From NCBI GenBank assembly GCA_001786225.1, contig MFVV01000032.1, positions 1-18,996 on the forward strand: a DNA stretch of 18,996 nucleotides, in the 5' to 3' direction. Shown here in pieces: positions 1 to 6,693 of this stretch. How positions within the stretch are numbered: position 1 is the stretch's first letter; every line of letters starts with the position of its first letter. The notes beneath the pieces were generated by a model, which had not been told where the DNA came from, ran no database searches, and saw only the letters and a list, made by a program, of their open reading frames with translations. A program made the translations under genes and the position numbers. Source of the DNA: Candidatus Nomurabacteria bacterium RIFCSPLOWO2_12_FULL_46_14. Lineage in GTDB: Bacteria > Patescibacteriota > Minisyncoccia > Phycocordibacterales > UBA9973.

Positions 1-1265
1 TAATCTTAGAAAAAGTGCCGAATGCCGCCCAAAAAGACGACCAGAAAATGTCAGCCCAGGTTTTCAATCTGGGCTATGATAATTTCATGGGCCGGCTGGC
101 GGTGGCCCGCATTTACTCCGGGACTTTATTTGCTGGCAAGCAGGTTCTTGTAAAAAGTGGTTCGGACAAAACGCGTTCCGGCAAAGTTGCCAAGCTCTTC
201 ACCTTTGAGGGCGTGAGGAGAAGAGAGGTGGCAACCGCGGAGGCCGGCGACATCGTGCTTTTCTCCGGCATACCCGACATTTATATCGGCGAAACTTTGT
301 GCGCCGACGAAACAGTGGAGGCCATGCCGGCGATTTTGGTGGATGAGCCGACTCTCTCCCTCAATTTTATGGTAAATGATTCTCCCTTCGCCGGCCGGGA
401 AGGCAAGTTGGTGACCGGCCGGCAGATTAGAGAAAGATTAGAAAAGGAATTAGAGATGAATGTGGGACTACGAATAGAGTTTTCCCCACCAGTGGCGGGG
501 CAAGTCTCCTCCGGACCAAGTTTCTTTAAAGTTTACGGCCGGGGAGAACTTCATCTGGCCATCCTCCTGGAGAATATGCGCCGGGAAGGATTTGAACTTC
601 AGGTTTCGGAGCCGCAAGTAATCATTAAAGAGGAAAATGGTGTCCGGACCGAGCCTTACGAGGAACTCCTAATAGACGCACCGGTAGAGTATTCCGGCGG
701 CATAATTGAAAAGCTCGGCCGACGGCGGGGGATTATGAAAGAAATGGTCCGCAAAGAGAGAATCGTCCGGATGACTTTTGACATACCGACGCGAGGGCTT
801 CTGGGATTCCGCGGAGAATTTATAATTGATACCAAGGGCGAGGGGATTATGTCTTCTAGAGTTACGGGCTTTCGGCCATACGCGGGTGAAGTCAAAAAAA
901 GAGAATATGGCTCCATGACCTCTATGGCTACAGGCTTTGCCACCGCTTTTGCCATTGCAAATTTACAGGAACGTGGTATAATGTATATTAAGCACGGCAC
1001 GGAGATTTATCAAGGCATGGTGGTGGGTAATGTTTTAAAAGGCGAGGAGATGTCGGTCAATCCCACCCGAGGCAAAGAACTCTCTAATGTGCGCGCTTCC
1101 GGCACGGACGAAGCCATTGTTCTTAATCCGCCCTTTATTCTCAATATTGAGCGGGGACTGGAAGTCATGGGCGAGAATGAATATCTGGAAATTACGCCCC
1201 TGTCCATTCGCTTGCGAAAAAAGTATTTGACGGAACTCGCGCGAGTTCGGGCTAGCCGCAAATGA
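1..1265 (+). CDS. typA: TypA/BipA ribosome-associated GTPase, C-terminal part (5' end outside window)
   Basis: Partial gene. The frame is open from the window edge (first complete codon at 3), so the GTG at 15 is not a real start, and the GTP-binding domain lies upstream. BipA/TypA is a translational GTPase related to EF-G that binds the 70S ribosome and helps ribosome assembly and stress adaptation. Visible are the EF-Tu-like second beta-barrel (motif YDNFMGRLAVARIYSG), the EF-G domain III/V-like parts (EPYEELLIDAPVEYSG), and the BipA-specific C-terminal domain with RGLLGFRGEF, the GEGIMSSRV-type loop and ITPLSIRLRKKYL. The stop is TGA at 1263. The last codons carry a perfect 16-bp palindrome (1233-1248). 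Family assignment is firm; only completeness is limited by the window. Confidence 0.95.
   Translation, partial: ILEKVPNAAQKDDQKMSAQVFNLGYDNFMGRLAVARIYSGTLFAGKQVLVKSGSDKTRSGKVAKLFTFEGVRRREVATAEAGDIVLFSGIPDIYIGETLCADETVEAMPAILVDEPTLSLNFMVNDSPFAGREGKLVTGRQIRERLEKELEMNVGLRIEFSPPVAGQVSSGPSFFKVYGRGELHLAILLENMRREGFELQVSEPQVIIKEENGVRTEPYEELLIDAPVEYSGGIIEKLGRRRGIMKEMVRKERIVRMTFDIPTRGLLGFRGEFIIDTKGEGIMSSRVTGFRPYAGEVKKREYGSMTSMATGFATAFAIANLQERGIMYIKHGTEIYQGMVVGNVLKGEEMSVNPTRGKELSNVRASGTDEAIVLNPPFILNIERGLEVMGENEYLEITPLSIRLRKKYLTELARVRASRK
1233..1248. repeat. Perfect 16-bp palindrome in the typA tail
   Basis: GAACTCGC followed directly by GCGAGTTC, no spacer. It is read in frame as Glu-Leu-Ala-Arg-Val in the variable C-terminal tail of TypA, about five codons before the stop. 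It may be a small dispersed palindromic unit or chance. Confidence 0.6.
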
Positions 1266-1288
1266 ATAAAAGTAATTGCCTTTCAAAT

Positions 1289-1319
1289 TTGACATTAAGC
1301 CAACCGCGTGCATTAATTA
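1289..1319 (+). promoter_or_regulatory. Predicted promoter of the sigma4-HARE gene
   Basis: A perfect -35 hexamer TTGACA (1289-1294) lies 17-19 bp from AT-rich -10 candidates (ATTAAT 1312-1317 or TAATTA 1314-1319). Transcription would start a few bases before the ATG at 1330, giving a very short or absent leader. No Shine-Dalgarno site is seen. The -10 is weak, so the exact start is uncertain. Confidence 0.5.
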
Positions 1320-1329
1320 TAAATAACAA

Positions 1330-2358
1330 ATGCAAATTTTATCTTTCAAACCCAAACAAGTGACCAAGCGACTGACCTCGCATCTCTCCGCGCGGGGGCG
1401 GGATGTAGTTCTCAATCGTTTCGGCTTAACTGCCGAAGCGAAGAGGCGAACTCTGGAAGAAATCGGTCAGAAGTACGGCATTACCCGGGAGCGAGTGCGC
1501 CAGGTGGAAGAAGCTTCTCTTAATTTAATAAAAAAATCCGATGCTTACAAAAAAGAGCAGAAAATTTTTGAGGAACTCAAAGCCCTGATTCATTCTCTGG
1601 GCGCGCTGATTGCCGAAGAAGAGCTTCTGGGCCATATTTCCAAGGACCAAGAGACCCAAAACCATATCCATTTTTATCTTCATCTGGCGGACGCCTTCAA
1701 GAAACACCGCGAGGACGACCATTTCCGCGCCCGTTTCAGTGTGGATGAAGAGATATCCGCCAAAGTCCACGACGCTCTAAGAAAGCTCTATCTCAACCTC
1801 CGCGACGAAGACCTGGTGTCGGAAACGGAAATGATAAAAAAGTTTCTGGACCACCTCAAAGATGTGGCGGAGCATTACCGGAACGAGGAGGTAGCCCGGA
1901 GGTGGCTTAATCTTTCCAAAAAAATTTCCAAAAATCCTTTCGGGGAGTGGGGTCGCGCCAGCTCACCCAATGTCCGGGTTCGCGGGGTCAAGGATTACGC
2001 TTATCTCATCATGCGTCAGCACGGTAGTCCGATGCATTTCCGCGAGGTGGCGGATGCTATTGCCAAAACTTTCCACAAGAAAACTCACTACGCCACTTAC
2101 CACAACGAGCTTATTAAAGACCCTCGCTTTATCCTGGTGGGGCGGGGCATTTACGCTCTAGAGGAGTGGGGCTACAAGCCGGGCATTGCCCGAGAAGTTA
2201 TCCGGGATATTCTGAAGCGGAGCGGGCCTATGACTCGGGACGAAGTTGTGGAGAAAGTCATGAAAGAAAGATACTTCAAAAAGAACACCATCCTGGTAAA
2301 CCTGGCCAACTCCAGATATTTCCGCAAAAACAAAAACGACCTTTACACTGCGGTTTAA
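1330..2358 (+). CDS. Sigma-70 region 4-like / HARE-HTH fusion protein
   Basis: This 342-aa protein is probably a transcription regulator that contacts DNA or RNA polymerase. Residues about 19-70 match sigma-70 region 4.2, with the motif TLEEIGQKYGITRERVRQVE that normally reads the -35 element. Sigma regions 2 and 3 are absent, so it cannot be a complete sigma factor. Residues about 220-282 look like a HARE-HTH winged helix (DYAYLIMRQHGSPMHFREVA, then a GRGIYAL turn), the fold also found in the RNA polymerase delta subunit RpoE. Residues 286-341 look like a further winged helix. A charged helical region (about 72-200) links the ends. The ATG at 1330 has no Shine-Dalgarno site and follows a TTGACA promoter. 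Domain calls are from motif reading; the role is inference. Confidence 0.8.
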   Translation: MQILSFKPKQVTKRLTSHLSARGRDVVLNRFGLTAEAKRRTLEEIGQKYGITRERVRQVEEASLNLIKKSDAYKKEQKIFEELKALIHSLGALIAEEELLGHISKDQETQNHIHFYLHLADAFKKHREDDHFRARFSVDEEISAKVHDALRKLYLNLRDEDLVSETEMIKKFLDHLKDVAEHYRNEEVARRWLNLSKKISKNPFGEWGRASSPNVRVRGVKDYAYLIMRQHGSPMHFREVADAIAKTFHKKTHYATYHNELIKDPRFILVGRGIYALEEWGYKPGIAREVIRDILKRSGPMTRDEVVEKVMKERYFKKNTILVNLANSRYFRKNKNDLYTAV

Positions 2359-2369
2359 CCTCACCGGCC

Positions 2370-2395
2370 CCTCTCCCAAGGAGAGGTGTATTTTT
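2370..2395 (+). terminator. Rho-independent terminator after the sigma4-HARE gene
   Basis: The GC-rich stem CCTCTCC/GGAGAGG (2370-2376 with 2380-2386) has a 3-nt loop and is followed by TGTATTTTT. It sits 12 bases after the TAA at 2358 and before the next gene. The tight palindrome may also belong to a dispersed intergenic repeat. Confidence 0.7.
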
Positions 2396-2421
2396 CTGGG
2401 ATTTTGTATTAAAATATAAAT

Positions 2422-3714
2422 ATGCTTGATTTCCTGGCATACATATTTTTCTCTGTTCTCCTGCCCTTAGTCGGCGTCTCTTTTCTGGGCTGGGCCGCTT
2501 TCAGATTGTGGGTGCATTACATCCAGCAGGATTTTATTTCCGGCATTGAGTGGGTGCTCTTGGAGATTGTCCCCCCGCGGGAGGTCCTGCGCTCGCCCAA
2601 GGCCATGGAGCTTTTCTTAACCAACGCGCTTTATCACTGGAGCAACAAAGGCGGAGTGGAGGAATACTGGCAGGGCGCGGTCTGGTTCTGGCATTCTTTG
2701 GAAATCGCATCCCTTGAAGGACAAGTGCATTTTTATATCCGGACGGCTTCGCGCCTGAAGAGTTTGGTGGAAACCCAGATGTATGCCCAGTATCCCCAGG
2801 CCCAGGTGAAACTGGCAGAAGATTACACTCTGGCGGTGGACCGGATTACGGATGAGAGCGCCTGGAATCTCTGGGGTTGTGAATTTAAGCTAACCAAGCC
2901 GGAAGCCTACCCCATTAGAACATACGTGGACTATGGCTTGGATAAAGACCCCAAGGAGGAATACAAAGTAGACCCTGTTTCCTCAGTTATAGAACTATTC
3001 AGTTCTATAGGCCCCGGGGAGCAGATGTGGTCCCAGGTTGTTATCAAGCCACCGAAGAAAAAATACCATACTTCGGGCACTTGGTTTGGCCATCATGATT
3101 GGGTAAAAGAGTCGGAAATAACTTTAGAAAAACTGCTCAAGCCCTACACCAACATAAAAAAACAGGCAAATAACCCTAACGAATTTGCCATGGAAACTCG
3201 CACCCCTGATAAATTTAAGCCTATAGTTGATGGAATGACAAAAAAAGTATTAAAACTTGGCTTTGAGACTGGCGTCCGGATCTGCTATGTGGCCAAGAAG
3301 GAAAATTTTAATATGAGCAATCGTCGGAATATGCGTTTATTATGGCGACAATATGAAAGTCCCTCTTTAAACGGTTTTGCGCGCTTTAATTCCACTCAAG
3401 CCGATGCTTACGGGACCAACTTCATCGCCAGCTGGTTGCTTCTGTCTAAAGCCAAAATTATGCGCCTGGCCGACAGAATGCTGGAAGAATATCGAGAGAG
3501 AGCTTTCTTTTATCTCCCGCTTCGCCACGCTATCCATTTTCCCTGGCCTATTTCTCCATATATTTTTCCCAACTATTTTCATCACAAAACTTTTATGTTA
3601 AACGTGGAAGAGCTGGCCACTCTCTGGCACTTCCCCGGCCAGATACTCAAAGTGCCGACCCTGGAGCGCATAGAGTCCAAAGAAGCCGCTCCGCCACCCA
3701 ACTTGCCGACATAA
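2422..3714 (+). CDS. Membrane-anchored conserved protein (CPR family resembling DUF8128)
   Basis: 430 aa. One hydrophobic N-terminal segment (residues about 5-30) is followed by a large soluble domain. The stretch from about residue 46 (LLEIVPPREVLRSPKAMELF), through SLEIASLEGQVHFYIRT and the YAQYPQAQ region, resembles what I recall as the N-terminal, non-ATPase part of large CPR proteins annotated as conjugative-transfer/VirD4-like ATPases. No Walker A or B motif is visible in this protein, so it is not an ATPase itself. It would act at the membrane, possibly as a partner of a secretion or DNA-transfer motor encoded elsewhere. The ATG at 2422 lacks a Shine-Dalgarno site; TAAAAT/TATAAA sequences just upstream suggest a short-leader promoter. 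The gene contains a 9-bp inverted repeat (2988-3009). The family link is from memory of similar sequences; function is not established. Confidence 0.65.
   Translation: MLDFLAYIFFSVLLPLVGVSFLGWAAFRLWVHYIQQDFISGIEWVLLEIVPPREVLRSPKAMELFLTNALYHWSNKGGVEEYWQGAVWFWHSLEIASLEGQVHFYIRTASRLKSLVETQMYAQYPQAQVKLAEDYTLAVDRITDESAWNLWGCEFKLTKPEAYPIRTYVDYGLDKDPKEEYKVDPVSSVIELFSSIGPGEQMWSQVVIKPPKKKYHTSGTWFGHHDWVKESEITLEKLLKPYTNIKKQANNPNEFAMETRTPDKFKPIVDGMTKKVLKLGFETGVRICYVAKKENFNMSNRRNMRLLWRQYESPSLNGFARFNSTQADAYGTNFIASWLLLSKAKIMRLADRMLEEYRERAFFYLPLRHAIHFPWPISPYIFPNYFHHKTFMLNVEELATLWHFPGQILKVPTLERIESKEAAPPPNLPT
2988..3009. repeat. 9-bp perfect inverted repeat inside the anchored-protein gene
   Basis: TATAGAACT (2988-2996), a 4-nt loop, then AGTTCTATA (3001-3009). 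It is coding (VIELFSSIG region) and the surrounding residues look like ordinary family sequence, so this is probably not an insertion. Confidence 0.5.
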
Positions 3715-3726
3715 TCATCTACTACT

Positions 3727-4614
3727 ATGCCCTCTCTCGACCAAAGAAAAATAATTTTTGTAGTGGCTATCGTCGTGGCTTTGGTATTTGTGGCCAATAT
3801 ACTTTTGGCCGCGCCGGCGAACTTCCCGGCCGGCGGGATGGTCACCATCCAAGAAGGAGCCAGCTTGGGCCAGGTTTCCGCCCTGCTTAAAGCAAACAAC
3901 ATCATCCGCTCTCGGCTCGTTTTTGAGGCCCTGGTAATACTAGAGGGCGGGGAGAAACGCGTATATTCCGGCGGGTATGTTTTTCCTGAAAAAGAATCGG
4001 TTTTGGAAGTGAGCCGGCGAATTGCGCGAGGCGAGCGGCGAGTGCCGACCATTCGAGTTACCATACCCGAGGGCTATACCGCGAGGGAAATCGGAGAAGT
4101 TTTTGCGTCCAAGTTAAATAATTTTAACCAAGAACGTTTTCTCCAAGTTGCGACGGCCAAAGAGGGCTATCTTTTCCCGGACACTTATTTTTTCTTCGCT
4201 CTGGATACGGAAGAGGAAGTTCTCCGGTCGCTCGCGGAAAATTATGAAAAGAAAATAGCGCCTCTTCGGGAAGAGATAGTCGCCTTGGGCAAAACCGAGA
4301 AAGAAATAATAATCATGGCTTCCCTGATTGAAGGCGAGGCCAAGGGCGACGCGGACCGGGAGCTTATCTCTGGTATTTTATGGCGGAGACTCGCTATCGG
4401 TATGCCGCTTGAGGTGGACATAGCTCCGGAAACATACAAGAAACAGGGCTTGCCGGAGGGGCCGGTCGGTAACCCGGGGATGAAGGCGATTCTCTCCGCA
4501 ATGCGTCCCCGACAATCAGAATATCTTTTTTATCTCCACGGGGAAGATGGCGAGGTGCATTTTGCTAAGAATTTTGAAGAGCATAAAAAGAATAAGAAAC
4601 TTTATTTAAAATGA
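3727..4614 (+). CDS. mltG: Endolytic murein transglycosylase MltG (YceG family)
   Basis: 295 aa. MltG is an inner-membrane lytic transglycosylase that cleaves nascent peptidoglycan strands and sets glycan length. A single transmembrane anchor covers residues about 8-28. A LysM-like region follows (VTIQEGASLGQVSALLKANNII, broadly 38-60; the second repeat of this kind starts VTIPEGYTAREIGEVF near 111). Then come the conserved EGYLFPDTY (146-154), the catalytic segment MASLIEGEA with Glu202 as the likely catalytic acid, and GLPEGPVGNPG (241-251). Slightly shorter than the 340-aa E. coli protein. There is no Shine-Dalgarno site; CATAAT overlaps the previous gene's stop 11 bases upstream. Its stop overlaps the next start (ATGA). 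Indicates a peptidoglycan wall. Confidence 0.93.
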   Translation: MPSLDQRKIIFVVAIVVALVFVANILLAAPANFPAGGMVTIQEGASLGQVSALLKANNIIRSRLVFEALVILEGGEKRVYSGGYVFPEKESVLEVSRRIARGERRVPTIRVTIPEGYTAREIGEVFASKLNNFNQERFLQVATAKEGYLFPDTYFFFALDTEEEVLRSLAENYEKKIAPLREEIVALGKTEKEIIIMASLIEGEAKGDADRELISGILWRRLAIGMPLEVDIAPETYKKQGLPEGPVGNPGMKAILSAMRPRQSEYLFYLHGEDGEVHFAKNFEEHKKNKKLYLK

Positions 4615-5138
4615 GAAAACATAATCTGGCGTTTATAGATATAGAGACTACCGGCCCCTTGGTGGCCAAGCACGAGATAATAGAAATCGGCTGTATTGTC
4701 ACTTCCCATGACCTTCAGATTATTGATGAATTTGAAACCAAAGTGACGCCGGAGCGGATAGAAGACGCCGACCCTGTGGCTCTCAAGATAAACCACTACG
4801 ACCCGGCGCTTTGGGAGGGGAGCCAGACTCTGCCCCAGGCGCTTGAGATATTGTCCGAAAAGGTCAAGGACGCGATTATGGTTGGGCACAATGTGGCTTT
4901 TGACGCCGGATTTTTGGATTACGCTTTCCAAAAATCCGGCATTCCAAACAGTATGCATTACCACCGGCTGGACACCGTTTCCCTGGCTTGGGCCAAGCTC
5001 CACGCCAAGCCGGATATCAATCATTTTTCCCTGCGGGAATTGTGCCTTTATTTCGGTATAAAAAACGCGCGTCCCCACAGCGCCCTTGCCGACGCTCGCG
5101 CCACCTACGAGCTTTACAAAAAACTGATGCTTTTATAA
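4611..5138 (+). CDS. DEDDh 3'-5' exonuclease (DnaQ/RNase T-like)
   Basis: This is a 175-aa stand-alone exonuclease domain that removes nucleotides from 3' ends using two metal ions. All five catalytic residues are visible: Asp10 and Glu12 in FIDIETTG, Asp98 in GHNVAFDAGFL, and His156 with Asp161 in RPHSALADARA. This is the DEDDh arrangement shared by the DNA polymerase III epsilon proofreading subunit, RNase T and related nucleases. With no polymerase or other domain attached, I cannot say whether it proofreads DNA or trims RNA. The ATG at 4611 overlaps the mltG stop (ATGA), implying translational coupling. A 14-bp perfect inverted repeat falls on the codons around Asp98. The gene ends one base from the opposing minus-strand gene. 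Confidence 0.88.
   Translation: MRKHNLAFIDIETTGPLVAKHEIIEIGCIVTSHDLQIIDEFETKVTPERIEDADPVALKINHYDPALWEGSQTLPQALEILSEKVKDAIMVGHNVAFDAGFLDYAFQKSGIPNSMHYHRLDTVSLAWAKLHAKPDINHFSLRELCLYFGIKNARPHSALADARATYELYKKLMLL
4905..4940. repeat. 14-bp perfect inverted repeat across the exonuclease active-site codons
   Basis: GCCGGATTTTTGGA (4905-4918) and its exact complement TCCAAAAATCCGGC (4927-4940) flank an 8-nt loop. It lies in the conserved GFLDYAFQKSGI region, directly after the catalytic Asp98 codon. The protein reads normally across it, so this is not a clear insertion. Confidence 0.7.
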
Positions 5139-5148
5139 GCTATTTTTT
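5129..5148. terminator. Weak bidirectional hairpin between convergent genes
   Basis: GCTT-TTAT-AAGC (5129-5140) is followed by TATTTTTT on the plus strand and, on the minus strand, by ATCAGTTTTTT. The stem is only 4 bp and overlaps both stop codons, so it would end transcription of either gene only weakly. Confidence 0.3.
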
Positions 5149-5565
5149 ATTTTTAGTAATCTTATCCGCTTCTTGTTTTAATTCTTTCAGTTTTTCTCTG
5201 GCGCTGGTCAGCCTTTCCATCAAGGTTTCAAATTCACTCTCTGTCTCTATAAAAGGCGCGCCCAGGCCGGCGTAACTACCGTCTTTGGGATAATAATCCA
5301 ATACACGGTCAATAATTTCTAGTCCTCTGTTTGCCGTTAGCCACGAAAGTTTTATCAATTTAAAAGCCGCGGCCTTTAATCTTGGTTCTTTTCTGGCGGC
5401 CCTTTCCATCTCTTCCACTACAGCCAGCGCTTGTTTATAATCTTCCGCCGAAGGCTCGATGGAATTTTCCGGTCCTCTTTCTTGTCGCAACTTTTTTGCT
5501 TTTAACGCCACCATTCTGGCTTCCAGACTAGCAGTTGGTTCCGGATTTTTGAGAGATTCATTCAT
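5140..5565 (-). CDS. Unrecognised small helical protein
   Basis: 141 aa; no family recognised. The protein is rich in Lys, Glu, Ala and Leu, with no hydrophobic segment, signal peptide or cysteine pattern. Residues about 40-90 look alpha-helical (EDYKQALAVVEEMERAARKE, then LKAAAFKLIKLSWLTANRGL) and the C-terminal 30 residues (FETLMERLTSAREKLKELKQ) suggest a coiled coil. It is probably cytoplasmic. It is transcribed away from mnmA, sharing a 32-bp spacer containing a symmetric GATTATAATC, and it ends one base from the plus-strand exonuclease stop. The ATG at 5565 has no Shine-Dalgarno site. It is kept as a real gene because the frame is long, has its own promoter-like signal, and neither flanking gene overlaps it. 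Confidence 0.65.
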   Translation of the reverse strand: MNESLKNPEPTASLEARMVALKAKKLRQERGPENSIEPSAEDYKQALAVVEEMERAARKEPRLKAAAFKLIKLSWLTANRGLEIIDRVLDYYPKDGSYAGLGAPFIETESEFETLMERLTSAREKLKELKQEADKITKNKK

Positions 5566-5568
5566 TGC

Positions 5569-5590
5569 ATTATATATGCTAGATTATAAT
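5569..5590. promoter_or_regulatory. Divergent promoter region with a symmetric -10 element
   Basis: GATTATAATC (5582-5591) is its own reverse complement, so a TATAAT hexamer exists on both strands (plus 5585-5590, minus 5588-5583). The plus hexamer ends 7 bases before the mnmA ATG (5598), predicting a leaderless mnmA mRNA. A second minus-strand TATAAT (5574-5569) lies nearer the ATG of the opposite gene. No convincing -35 is seen. Confidence 0.6.
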
Positions 5591-5597
5591 CATATTT

Positions 5598-6686
5598 ATG
5601 AATAAGAGCAAGAAAACCGTTTTCGTGGGACTATCCGGCGGAGTGGATAGCGCTGTATCTGCCGCTCTCTTAAAACAGCAGGGTTATGATGTGGTGGGAG
5701 TTTTTATTCGTACTTGGCATCCGGAGTTTTTGGAGTGCAACGAAGAGGAAGAGAGGCGAGATGCGATGCGGGTAGCGGCGCACTTGGATATCCCTTTTTT
5801 AACTTTTGATTTTGAAAAAGAATATAAGAAGGGTGTTGCGGATTATATGATTGCCGAATATCGCGCCGGCCGGACTCCAAACCCGGATGTGATGTGTAAC
5901 AAAGAAGTAAAATTTGGAGCATTTTTTAAGAAAGCTCTCGCCATGGGTGCTAACTTGGTGGCTACAGGCCACTATGCGCAAAAATACGGAGGAGTTTCCT
6001 CCGTTACGGAGGAAACTCCTCCGTATTTGATAAAGGGGACAGACCCTGCTAAAGACCAAAGTTATTTTCTCTGGACTCTTACTCAGAAACAACTTTCTAA
6101 AATTATTTTTCCTATTGGAAATTTAAAAAAGACGGAGGTAAGAAAACTAGCGAAGAAATTTAATCTGCCGGTAGCGGAGAAGAAAGACAGCCAGGGGATA
6201 TGCTTCTTGGGCGCGATAGATTTGAAAGAATTTCTGAAGCACTATATTAAACAAAAAAGGGGAAAAGTTATGCTTGAAAAAGGGGAGATGATAGGTTGGC
6301 ATAACGGCGTGGTCTTTCATACGCTCGGAGAGCGCCATGGTTTTACTATCACCAAAAAAAATCCCAACGACAAGCCGTACTATGTCGTCGGCAAAGATAT
6401 AAAGAAAAATATTCTATATGTTTCAGAAGACAATAAAATTTCTTATTCTAATATTTTGCAAAATTACAAAATAAAGGAAATTAATTGGATAGAGAAAGCG
6501 CCAAAAGAAAACAAAAATTACTCCTGCCAAATCCGCTATCATGGCGAACTTTTACCCTGCAAAATTAAGTGTGCAACATCCGATGTTGCACAAGTTTTTT
6601 TAGGTAAGCCGGTTTTGGCCGCTTCCGGCCAGTCTTGTGTAATATACGACCAAGATATTTGCCTCGGCGGAGGAGTTATCATATAA
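5598..6686 (+). CDS. mnmA: tRNA-specific 2-thiouridylase MnmA
   Basis: 362 aa, full length for the family. MnmA installs the 2-thio group on the wobble uridine 34 of Lys, Glu and Gln tRNAs, using ATP and sulfur relayed from a cysteine desulfurase. It has the PP-loop motif SGGVDS (13-18), the catalytic Cys100 in PDVMCNKEVKF and the persulfide Cys202 in DSQGICFLG, followed by the central and C-terminal beta-barrel domains. Two coding palindromes lie within it: residues 129-144 (between GHYA and KDQSYFL) are entirely specified by a 47-bp palindrome, and residues 325-332 by a 23-bp one. Both sit in variable loops and the frame is intact, so the enzyme should be active. The likely start is the ATG at 5598, with a -10 seven bases upstream and no Shine-Dalgarno site. 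Confidence 0.95.
   Translation: MNKSKKTVFVGLSGGVDSAVSAALLKQQGYDVVGVFIRTWHPEFLECNEEEERRDAMRVAAHLDIPFLTFDFEKEYKKGVADYMIAEYRAGRTPNPDVMCNKEVKFGAFFKKALAMGANLVATGHYAQKYGGVSSVTEETPPYLIKGTDPAKDQSYFLWTLTQKQLSKIIFPIGNLKKTEVRKLAKKFNLPVAEKKDSQGICFLGAIDLKEFLKHYIKQKRGKVMLEKGEMIGWHNGVVFHTLGERHGFTITKKNPNDKPYYVVGKDIKKNILYVSEDNKISYSNILQNYKIKEINWIEKAPKENKNYSCQIRYHGELLPCKIKCATSDVAQVFLGKPVLAASGQSCVIYDQDICLGGGVII
5982..6028. repeat. 47-bp palindromic unit in-frame within mnmA (nested double hairpin)
   Basis: A perfect 23-bp inverted repeat surrounds one central base (6005). Each half is itself a hairpin: ACGGAGGA-GTT-TCCTCCGT (5986-6004) and ACGGAGGA-AAC-TCCTCCGT (6006-6024). The RNA could therefore form one long stem or two 8-bp stems. 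It starts exactly on codon 129 and keeps the frame. Its place in a loop of MnmA and its symmetry suggest insertion of a palindromic element. Confidence 0.85.
6570..6600 (+). repeat. 11-bp palindrome plus T tract in-frame within mnmA
   Basis: TGTGCAACATC (6570-6580), one central base, then GATGTTGCACA (6582-6592), followed by AGTTTTTT. The layout mimics an intrinsic terminator but lies about 90 bases before the mnmA stop. It codes for a stretch of the C-terminal barrel (CATSDVAQ). Confidence 0.75.
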
Positions 6687-6687
6687 T
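6659..6687 (+). promoter_or_regulatory. Predicted leaderless promoter of the MgtC-family gene
   Basis: TTGCCT (6659-6664), a 17-bp spacer, and a perfect TATAAT (6682-6687). The hexamer contains the TAA stop of mnmA (6684-6686), and the ATG at 6694 follows 6 bases after it, so transcription would begin at or next to the start codon. Confidence 0.65.
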
Positions 6688-6693
6688 TTACCT

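Noticed and set aside
656..1000. Minus-strand open frame inside typA, and similar long frames opposite other genes
   Set aside because: They mirror clear coding genes, have no family motifs and no start signals.
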